Shown: in pieces, positions 17,634 to 24,759 of the stretch
Layout of the letters: each line of letters opens with the position of its first letter
How positions within the stretch are numbered: the stretch's first letter is position 1
Source: DASRFR01 sp035651455
GTDB lineage: Bacteria > Acidobacteriota > Terriglobia > Terriglobales > Acidobacteriaceae
Direction: 5' to 3'
DNA length: 64,000 nucleotides
NCBI GenBank assembly: GCA_035651455.1
Contig: DASRFR010000047.1
Span: 996,115 to 1,060,114, forward strand
Program-made: the position numbers and the translations under genes
Notes under the pieces: generated by a model
What the model was told of the DNA's origin: nothing
Databases searched by the model: none
Seen by the model: only the letters and a program-made list of their open reading frames with translations

Positions 17634-18404
17634 CTACAGGCGCCCGAACTTCTTGACTGCTTCCTCTATGGACTTGTATTTCTCGATGTAGGGGTACATG
17701 GAATGTTCTTTGAAATCCAGCTGCTGGGCGAGCTCGAGTACTTCGCTGGCTTTCGCGCGAGGGACAACTACCACCCCGTCATTGTCTCCTGCCACAATAT
17801 CGCCGGGTCCTACCGGCACGCCATCGCAGGTCACCGGGATGTTCGCGCCCGCGAAGCGGTAGTGATGAATGGAAGTTGAAGGCACGATGGCCTTGGCGAA
17901 TACCGGAAATGCGATTTTTCTCAGGTAAGCAACGTCTCGCACGCCACCGTCGATCACGGCTCCCGAGTATCCCCGGGCGGCCATTGCGGTCCCCATAAGG
18001 CTGCCCATGCCTGCGATATTGTCCCCGTCTTCTACCACCATGACGTACACGGAATTGGGGGCTCCTCCATCGATCGCTGCCAGCATGCCGTCGAGAGCAT
18101 GCGGATCGGTATTCCCTTCTGCCTTCTTTAGACTTACGGTGACGGCAAACCCTGCGAACTTCGCCGGGAAAATAGCCTGCATGCGATGACTCATATACAT
18201 CTTTCGCCCAGTGATCTGCTCCAGGGCATCTGATACTGATGCCACTTCCACGTGGCGAAAACCGTCGACCAAGTCTTCATCTTCCCCAGGCTTTACCTCC
18301 CCGCTCGCTCGCTCCCTCGGCAGGCCATTGGACGCCAGTACCAGCACCAGCAGAGTGACGAGGGCCAGCGTGCGATCCAGTCCCGCAAAATGAAATTTGT
18401 GCAT
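17634..18404 (-). CDS. Exported RraA-like protein, second copy
   Basis: A 256-aa protein with a signal peptide (RTLALVTLLVLVLASNGL) and a canonical RraA-like core: VASVSDALEQITGRKMYMS, GSLMGTAMAARGYSGAVIDGGVRDVAYLRKIAFPVFAK and VPVGPGDIVAGDNDGVVVVP. The GGVRD loop holds the Arg/Asp expected for metal and oxo-acid binding in HMG aldolase/oxaloacetate decarboxylase relatives. It precedes iclR by 87 bases on the minus strand and is divergent from the exported RidA at 18552. It matches the family better than the other exported copy at 10783-11688, from which it is highly diverged. The substrate is unknown; export argues against a role as an RNase E inhibitor. Confidence 0.82.
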   Translation of the reverse strand: MHKFHFAGLDRTLALVTLLVLVLASNGLPRERASGEVKPGEDEDLVDGFRHVEVASVSDALEQITGRKMYMSHRMQAIFPAKFAGFAVTVSLKKAEGNTDPHALDGMLAAIDGGAPNSVYVMVVEDGDNIAGMGSLMGTAMAARGYSGAVIDGGVRDVAYLRKIAFPVFAKAIVPSTSIHHYRFAGANIPVTCDGVPVGPGDIVAGDNDGVVVVPRAKASEVLELAQQLDFKEHSMYPYIEKYKSIEEAVKKFGRL

Positions 18405-18551
18405 TCAGTCCTCCGAGTTGTATATATGTGCGCGGACTGTAGCACCGATTTCGCCTGCGTGGAAAGAGGGAGTGAGCGAAGGACCGCACTCAACTGTCTA
18501 GCAAACGCCGTAAGCACACTTGCGCACCATCTGAGTTCAAGGAGATAAAAA

Positions 18552-19028
18552 ATGCTGACGACAAATATGTACGTGCTCGAAAAGATATCTCGAAGAATCC
18601 CATTTCTCCTACTGATTTTGTGTCTTTGCACCCCCTTCGCTGGTGCGCAACAAAAACGCGCGATTTCGATTCCTGGAATTCCAAAGGATCTGCCGTTCAG
18701 TCCCGGCATCGTGGCTGGCGACACGCTCTACGTTGCCGGACAGGAAGGCACAGACGACAGTGGCAAATTAAAAGCAGGCGGCATTGCTGCGGAGACGCAG
18801 GCCGCCCTGGAGAACATCGAAAAGGTCTGCAAAGCGGCAGGATTTGAGACCAAGGACATCGTTTCTGTGACTGTCTTTCTCGCTGACATCCATGAATTCG
18901 GAGACATGAACAAGGTGTATAGAAACTTCCTGCCCGATCCCAAGCCCGCCCGCGCAACTGTGCAGGTCGCGGGATTAGTCAATAATGCACGCGTAGAAAT
19001 TTCGGCTATTGCCGTGAAACAAAAATAG
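18552..19028 (+). CDS. Exported RidA/YjgF family protein, second copy
   Basis: A 158-aa product with signal peptide (FLLLILCLCTPFAGAQ) and a RidA domain: GDTLYVAGQEGTD, the arginine in KPARATVQVAGL and the glutamate in VEISAIAV. An AAGGAG lies 8 bases before the ATG at 18552. It is divergent from the exported RraA-like gene across 147 bases and upstream of the receptor gene, separated from it by a strong hairpin and a promoter. Probably hydrolyses an imine/enamine in the periplasm; which one is unknown. It is clearly different in sequence from the RidA at 13094. Confidence 0.85.
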   Translation: MLTTNMYVLEKISRRIPFLLLILCLCTPFAGAQQKRAISIPGIPKDLPFSPGIVAGDTLYVAGQEGTDDSGKLKAGGIAAETQAALENIEKVCKAAGFETKDIVSVTVFLADIHEFGDMNKVYRNFLPDPKPARATVQVAGLVNNARVEISAIAVKQK

Positions 19029-19050
19029 TCCGCCTCTTCCATCGCTAATG

Positions 19051-19099
19051 CTCGGCAGTTGGGCGGGACCCGACAAAACCGGCCCGCTCGACTGCCGAG
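19051..19099. other. Strong GC-rich inverted repeat downstream of exported RidA
   Basis: Perfect 9-base arms CTCGGCAGT (19051-19059) and ACTGCCGAG (19091-19099) enclose an inner pair GCGGG (19063-19067) and CCCGC (19083-19087). It lies 22 bases after the RidA stop. No T-run follows, so it may be a factor-dependent terminator, a transcript stabiliser or a protein site. Confidence 0.5.
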
Positions 19100-19179
19100 G
19101 CCTGCCGCTCCCGGCTCCAGGTGACAAGCCGCGCCCTGATCTGAACTCGCTTTTGAACTCCGTCCGGGCAAGAAATCCG

Positions 19180-19207
19180 TTGACAGGGTCACTGGAATTG
19201 ATATAAA
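19180..19207 (+). promoter_or_regulatory. Sigma-70-like promoter of the receptor gene
   Basis: TTGACA (19180-19185), a 16-base spacer and TATAAA (19202-19207). The predicted start point is near 19214, upstream of the palindrome at 19240 and the gene at 19310. Confidence 0.6.
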
Positions 19208-19239
19208 CCCTCGTTCACGAATTTTCAAAACGCGCTGTT

Positions 19240-19260
19240 GACTTTCATAGTATGAAAGTC
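19240..19260. promoter_or_regulatory. Perfect palindrome, candidate IclR operator
   Basis: The arms GACTTTCATA and TATGAAAGTC are perfect reverse complements around one central base. The site lies just downstream of a good promoter and 49 bases before the receptor start, a repressing position. Half-sites of the same sequence occur at the iclR promoter. Confidence 0.6.
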
Positions 19261-19309
19261 GATCAGCGCTCGGTGCGCACCGGGGCACAAGCCCGCAACG
19301 GGGGTGATT

Positions 19310-22300
19310 ATGCGCAATCCTCGGCAGTACAGAGTAGCGCTAGCAATACTTTTATTGACTGCTTTTGCATGGGCCAGCATCACCGGGAGCATTTCCGGCG
19401 TGATCTCCGATCCCACGGGCGCCGTGATTTCCGGTGCGGTGGTGAAGGCGGTCAATACCCAGACGGGCATCGCTACGACTGTTAAGACGGACAATAAGGG
19501 CTTCTACAATATGCCGGCTCTCCCAATCGGCACTTACAACGTAGAAGTTACCCAAACCGGATTTCGCACCTATCAAAAGAATGGGCTCGTGATCGATGCC
19601 AATTCGGCTATCCGGGAAGATGCCACTCTGCCATTAGGAACGACGAGTGAGAAGGTAGAGGTCCAGAGTGACGCGGTTCACGTCGAGACCGAGAGCACCC
19701 AGATGGGCGAAGTCATCACTGGCCAGAAAATGACTGCTGTGCCGCTGAACGGCCGCGACTTCACCGATCTCCTCGCTCTGCAACCCGGGGTAGTCCCCTC
19801 CGCCTACGCAGCCCAGGCACCGGGCTTGAATGATCGCAGCGTCAGCGGCAGCGATCGCCTGAATGCCGGCAACCAGTCGGTGAACGGTCAGCGAGAGGCC
19901 GCGAATGGATTCATGGTGAACGGGTCCAGCGTGCAGGAAGGTAAAAATAACGGCGCCTCAGTGATCCCCAATCTTGATTCCATAGCCGAATTCCGCATTA
20001 TCACCAACAATTTCGACGCCGAATATGGCAACTTCAGCGGTGGGCAGATTAACGTTGCGACTAAATCCGGCACCAACAGCTATCACGGGAGCGCCTTCGA
20101 GTTTCTGCGGAATACGGCGCTCGACGCGAAAAACTACTTCGACGCGCCCGGTACAGCAACCCCAAAGTTCATTCAAAATCAGTTTGGCGGCACATTTGGC
20201 GGTCCAATCCGTCGCAACAAGACCTTCTTTTTCGTCGACTATCAGGGCACACGTCAGGTGCAGGCGCCCACGCAGAACTTCGAAGTCCCCTCAGTACAAG
20301 ATCGCAGCGGGAACGTGCTCGATCTCTTTAGTTCCACAGCGGCATCGGGCAACAGTATCGGTTCGGTGAATAGCGGAACAGGTCCAGGATCGTGGGCCAG
20401 CGTGCTCTCTCAGCGACTCGGTTACACCGTTCAACCGGGAGAAGCGTATTGGGCGCCGGGTTGCACCAGCAACGATGCCGCAACCGGATGCGTGTTTCCC
20501 AACGGCGTGATTCCCCAAGCCGCGTGGTCATCGGCTGCGACGCAACTATTACAATTCATTCCGTCCCCGACTCTCGGGAACTTATTCGTTACGTCGGCAT
20601 TGTCACGCACGCGCCGGGATGACAAAGGTGGCGTGCGCATCGATCAAAGCACCCGTTTTGGCATGCTTTTCGCCTACTACTTCATGGACGACTACACGGT
20701 GGACGATCCTTATCCCAATGGAGGCGCCACCGTGCCGGGTTTCAATGCCCTGAGCGTCGGTCGCGCGCAATTGATCAATCTGGGTGATACTAAGAGCTTC
20801 GGGTCGTATGCGGTGAATGAATTCCGTTTCAGCTTCGTGCGGAACGCACAACATCTGTTCCAACCGAGCGGCGGACTTCACAGAACCCTAGCTTCGCTTG
20901 GTTTTGTGGAAGGCTGGAACGCTACCACCGGCGGCATCAGTCCCATCAACCCGGCATATGAAGGCGTCCCGAACATTACGTTTAATAACTTCAGCATTGG
21001 TGTCCCGAGCGACACCGTGCAACAGTTCAACAACTCGTTCCAGTGGCTCGATAACTTCTCCAAAGTGGTCGGCACGCATACCCTCCGCTTTGGCGGGCAG
21101 TTCCGCTATGACCAAATCAACGAACGTAATTACTTCGGCGAAAACGGCTCCTTTGGGTTTTCGGGGTCGGAGACAGGCGTGGACTTCGCCGATTTCCTGC
21201 TCGGCGCACCTGACAGCGTGATTCAAGCCAGCAAGCAAATCCTCGATTCCCGCAGCAAGTACGGCGCATTGTATTTCCAGGACAGTTGGCGCGCGCGACC
21301 GACGTTCGTTCTAAACTATGGCCTACGGTGGGAAGTCAGCACTCCCTGGTACGACACGCAAAACAAGATTGAAACCATCATTCCGGGTGTGCAGTCGGTG
21401 CTGTTCCCCGGAGCGCCACAGGGCTGGGTGGTACCCGGCGATCCGGGAGTCCCCCGCACCCTGGCTCCGATCAAATGGAATGCATTTTCGCCGCGCCTTG
21501 GTATGGCCTGGTCGCCTAGTTCCGACAACGGCATTCTCGGCAAGATTCTCGGGGGCCCCGGCAAGACGAGCATTCGCGCTGGATTTGGTCTCTACTACAC
21601 GGCGGTGGAAGATTTGAGCCAGTTCCTGGAGGTCGGCGATCCCCCCTACGGTTTGTTCTACGTGAGTGGAGTTTCGCCACGACTGGAAGCGCCCTACATT
21701 GATCGCGCCACCGGCAACAGCCAGGGCCAGCGCTTCCCGTTCAATTACCCGCCACTGAACGTGTCAGCCAAGAACCCGGACAACAATTTCAATTGGGCGC
21801 AGGTTGAGCCCATCTCCAGCGGATTCGTTTTCTACCACAAGAACCGCCTCCCCTACTCCGAACATTACGAGTTCTCGTTGCAACGCCAGCTCGGCGCGAA
21901 CACGGTGATCACGACCAGCTATGTTGGCAACCAAGGACACAAGCTGATTACCTCCATCGACGCCAATCCTTCAAACCCGGCGCTCTGCCTGTCATTGATC
22001 AATGCAGAGCCTGCTTGTGGCCCCTTCTCCGAAGATCCACGAACCGGCTTTAAGCGGCCTGACGGCACCTTTGTCGCCGCGGTTCGCCCTCTGGGCCCAA
22101 GGTTTGGCAGCAACCCCTACATGGCCGAAATCGCCCACTCGAGCTACAACTCGCTGCAGGTAAACGCAAATCACAGTACCGGACGACTGAACCTTCTCGT
22201 CGGCTACACTTACAGCAAGTGCATGGATAATGCATCCGGCCTGCAGGACTCGACTTATCCCTTTGATCCGCGACGCAGCATTGGCTTGTGCGCGTTCGAT

Positions 22301-22840
22301 GTCACCCACAATTTCGTTACGAGCTACAACGTGCTGCTTCCGTTTGACAAGCTGACGAACTCTGGCGGATGGAAAAAGAAATTGGCTCAAGGCTGGACCC
22401 TCTCAGGCATCACAACCTTCGCAACGGGCCTGCCCGTCAGCCTTTCGGAGAACGACGATAATTCGCTGATCGGCGTGACATCTGCTCCGGTGGATGTGCC
22501 TAATTTCTCTGGAGGCCATGTCCTGGACGACACGAACCCGCGCCACGGCAATCCATATTTCAACCCTGCCCTGTTCAGCCAGGAACTGTTGGGTCAGTTC
22601 GGAAATTCCCGCCGTCGTTTTTTCCACGGCCCCGGAATCAACAACTTCGATATCGCTTTACTCAAGTCAACCAAGCTCACGGAATCCAAGGAACTGCAGG
22701 TGCGATTTGAGGCGTTCAATGCCTTTAACCACGCGCAGTTCCAGAACCCGACCGGCGAAATCAATTCCAGCCAGTTCGGCGTAGTGACATCAGCCCTCGA
22801 CCCGCGCATCATGCAGGTCGCGATGAAACTAATCTTCTGA
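19310..22840 (+). CDS. TonB-type outer-membrane receptor with carboxypeptidase-regulatory N-domain
   Basis: A 1176-aa outer-membrane protein. It has a signal peptide (VALAILLLTAFAWA), a carboxypeptidase-regulatory-like domain at about residues 25-110 (GSISGVISDPTGAVISGAVV, GFYNMPALPIGTYNVEVTQTGF), a plug-like region (VPLNGRDFTDLLALQPGV, NLDSIAEFRIITNNFDAEYG, GGQINVATKSGTN) and a long beta-barrel ending in a C-terminal Phe (VAMKLIF). This architecture is the Oar-like receptor expanded in Acidobacteriota, probably for import of oligosaccharides. The ATG at 19310 follows a GGGGG at 19300-19304; a GTG six bases earlier is less likely. It is the likely first gene of the cytochrome/lactonase/glycosidase set and has a promoter and candidate operator upstream. 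Confidence 0.9.
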   Translation: MRNPRQYRVALAILLLTAFAWASITGSISGVISDPTGAVISGAVVKAVNTQTGIATTVKTDNKGFYNMPALPIGTYNVEVTQTGFRTYQKNGLVIDANSAIREDATLPLGTTSEKVEVQSDAVHVETESTQMGEVITGQKMTAVPLNGRDFTDLLALQPGVVPSAYAAQAPGLNDRSVSGSDRLNAGNQSVNGQREAANGFMVNGSSVQEGKNNGASVIPNLDSIAEFRIITNNFDAEYGNFSGGQINVATKSGTNSYHGSAFEFLRNTALDAKNYFDAPGTATPKFIQNQFGGTFGGPIRRNKTFFFVDYQGTRQVQAPTQNFEVPSVQDRSGNVLDLFSSTAASGNSIGSVNSGTGPGSWASVLSQRLGYTVQPGEAYWAPGCTSNDAATGCVFPNGVIPQAAWSSAATQLLQFIPSPTLGNLFVTSALSRTRRDDKGGVRIDQSTRFGMLFAYYFMDDYTVDDPYPNGGATVPGFNALSVGRAQLINLGDTKSFGSYAVNEFRFSFVRNAQHLFQPSGGLHRTLASLGFVEGWNATTGGISPINPAYEGVPNITFNNFSIGVPSDTVQQFNNSFQWLDNFSKVVGTHTLRFGGQFRYDQINERNYFGENGSFGFSGSETGVDFADFLLGAPDSVIQASKQILDSRSKYGALYFQDSWRARPTFVLNYGLRWEVSTPWYDTQNKIETIIPGVQSVLFPGAPQGWVVPGDPGVPRTLAPIKWNAFSPRLGMAWSPSSDNGILGKILGGPGKTSIRAGFGLYYTAVEDLSQFLEVGDPPYGLFYVSGVSPRLEAPYIDRATGNSQGQRFPFNYPPLNVSAKNPDNNFNWAQVEPISSGFVFYHKNRLPYSEHYEFSLQRQLGANTVITTSYVGNQGHKLITSIDANPSNPALCLSLINAEPACGPFSEDPRTGFKRPDGTFVAAVRPLGPRFGSNPYMAEIAHSSYNSLQVNANHSTGRLNLLVGYTYSKCMDNASGLQDSTYPFDPRRSIGLCAFDVTHNFVTSYNVLLPFDKLTNSGGWKKKLAQGWTLSGITTFATGLPVSLSENDDNSLIGVTSAPVDVPNFSGGHVLDDTNPRHGNPYFNPALFSQELLGQFGNSRRRFFHGPGINNFDIALLKSTKLTESKELQVRFEAFNAFNHAQFQNPTGEINSSQFGVVTSALDPRIMQVAMKLIF

Positions 22841-22913
22841 ACGCGCTAAGTGACAGCCGAGGCAGGTTCGAATTCTTACACGGCGCTGGCAAGAAATAGC
22901 TCAACGTTACGCA

Positions 22914-23717
22914 TTGACAATCGGACTGGTTCTGCCGTTCCTCCTCGCTCCGTGCCTGTATCCCCAGAACAAGGCGCCGATTGCGAAGACTGCGAAGCCG
23001 GGGGTTAAGGACGGACAAACAATCTTTACTTCCAGTTGTGCTGGTTGTCATGGCCTCGACGGACTGGGGACGGAGCGCGCACCAGACATTAGCCACCGCC
23101 GCGAGATTCAAAAGCTCTCCGACGCTGATCTGTTTCGCATCGTCCACAATGGTGTTCCGGGAACCGGCATGCCGGCATTTCATGCGCTGAGCGACACGTC
23201 GATCCGTGCGGTGGTTGGCTATGTGCGCATCCTTCAAGGTAAGAATGGTGTTCTCAAAGTTGCAGGTGATCCCGCCAAGGGCAAAGCTCTCTTTTTCGGA
23301 AAGGCCGCCTGCTCCGAGTGCCACATGAGCGGTGGCCGCGGCGGCTTTCTAGGGCCCGATCTGTCGAGCTATGGCGCAACCCACTCCATCGCGGAGATTC
23401 GTCAGGCGATGACTGCTCCGGGAACAAATGTGGCGAGTCGGGCAAAACAGGTGCTTGTCGTAACGCAGACTGGCCGGAAGTTCGTAGGCATAGTGCGCAA
23501 CGAGGATAATTTTTCGCTCCAACTGCAAGATTCTGACGGCGTGTTTCACTTACTTATGAAAGCAGACTTGGAGAAGTGGGAGTATCAACCCGAAGTTTTA
23601 ACCGGTCCCTACCACCAGGCACACCTCAGCCCTGGGGAACTCGACGATCTCACCAGCTTTATCGTGAAGTCCGCTAACCCAGTTAAACGAGGAATACACC
23701 CTGAAGAAAATGATTAG
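22914..23717 (+). CDS. Exported dihaem cytochrome c
   Basis: The product (about 267 aa) carries two haem c attachment motifs, CAGCH and CSECH, each followed by a plausible axial Met region (GTGMPAFHALSD for the first), and a C-terminal beta-rich part (GRKFVGIVRNEDNFSLQLQ) found in cytochromes associated with PQQ dehydrogenases. It could accept electrons from the quinoprotein at 13623. The start is uncertain: no ATG or GTG exists between the upstream in-frame stop and the signal-peptide-like segment, leaving a TTG at 22914 or a rarer codon upstream; with TTG the signal lacks a positive N-terminus. It overlaps the next gene by 8 bases. Confidence 0.85.
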   Translation: MTIGLVLPFLLAPCLYPQNKAPIAKTAKPGVKDGQTIFTSSCAGCHGLDGLGTERAPDISHRREIQKLSDADLFRIVHNGVPGTGMPAFHALSDTSIRAVVGYVRILQGKNGVLKVAGDPAKGKALFFGKAACSECHMSGGRGGFLGPDLSSYGATHSIAEIRQAMTAPGTNVASRAKQVLVVTQTGRKFVGIVRNEDNFSLQLQDSDGVFHLLMKADLEKWEYQPEVLTGPYHQAHLSPGELDDLTSFIVKSANPVKRGIHPEEND

Positions 23718-24678
23718 TCGCCGCATCCATCTCGTGTGGTCCTTGTTGCTGGTTCTGTGCTTTTCGTCGGTGCTACCCGCGCAGGCACCTCGTCGTAAGT
23801 TCGAATTACAGAGCCTCTCGCCGAAGTTCTGGGACCTCTTCGAACGTGATGCCAAGCTCGATGTCGTGGCTGGCGGATTCGGATTCACAGAAGGACCGGT
23901 GTGGGATGAAGCCGGCTTCCTATATGTAAGCGACGAAACGTTGAATAAGATCTTCCGAGTATTCCTCGACGGCCGCAAAGTACAAGTCATCTCACTTGCC
24001 GATCCCGACGGCAATACCTATGACCGTCAGCATCGGCTTCTCGACTGTGCCAGCATGCTGCGAGCCATTATTGAGGTAACGCCCCAAGGCACGTACAACA
24101 TACTCGCTGACCGCTTCCAAGGTAAGAAATTCAATAGCCCCAATGATGTCATCATCGGTCCGGATGGCGCGATCTACTTCACTGATCCCACTCTCGATCT
24201 CCTTTCCGGGCAAAAACAGGAAACCGCGTTCCAGGGAGTCTACCGCCTGGGATCCGACGGCAACGTAAGCCTACTTACAAAGGATTTGTCGCAGCCTAAC
24301 GGTCTCGGCTTCTCTCCCGACGGCAAACACTTCTACGTGGATGACAGCGAGAAGAGAAATATTCGCGTGTACGATGTCGGTCCAGGCATGACTCTGGGCG
24401 CCGGCCACATTTTCGGCGAAGAACCTGGTGGCAAAGACGACGGGGTTCCCGACGGAATCAAAATCGACCGCAATGGAAATCTTTTTGTGACCGGTCCAAA
24501 GGGCATTTGGGTCTGGGACTCGGCAGGCAATCATCTCGGCACTATTGTTTTGCCGGAACAGCCAGCGAATTTGGCTTGGGGGGACAACGACTACAGCACG
24601 CTCTACATCACGGCCACTACCTCGGTCTATCGAATACGGACGCGTGCACGAGGATTCGTGCCGTACCTGGAAAAGTGA
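23710..24678 (+). CDS. Exported SMP-30/gluconolactonase family protein
   Basis: A 322-aa six-bladed propeller with signal peptide (VWSLLLVLCFSSVLPAQ). Family motifs are the metal-binding Glu in GFTEGPVWDEAG, NSPNDVIIGPDGAIYFTDP, QPNGLGFSPDG and DGIKIDRNGNLFVTGP. Such enzymes hydrolyse sugar lactones using a divalent metal. The ATG at 23710 overlaps the cytochrome gene, so the two are co-translated. Together with a PQQ dehydrogenase and cytochrome it would convert an aldose to an aldonate outside the cytosol. Confidence 0.88.
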   Translation: MISRRIHLVWSLLLVLCFSSVLPAQAPRRKFELQSLSPKFWDLFERDAKLDVVAGGFGFTEGPVWDEAGFLYVSDETLNKIFRVFLDGRKVQVISLADPDGNTYDRQHRLLDCASMLRAIIEVTPQGTYNILADRFQGKKFNSPNDVIIGPDGAIYFTDPTLDLLSGQKQETAFQGVYRLGSDGNVSLLTKDLSQPNGLGFSPDGKHFYVDDSEKRNIRVYDVGPGMTLGAGHIFGEEPGGKDDGVPDGIKIDRNGNLFVTGPKGIWVWDSAGNHLGTIVLPEQPANLAWGDNDYSTLYITATTSVYRIRTRARGFVPYLEK

Positions 24679-24759
24679 TTTGCCACTCCGACCACTGCAA
24701 TCGTGCAATTTGCAAACAGATTTGAGCCCGTCAAACCAGGCATAACGGAACAGGTTATC

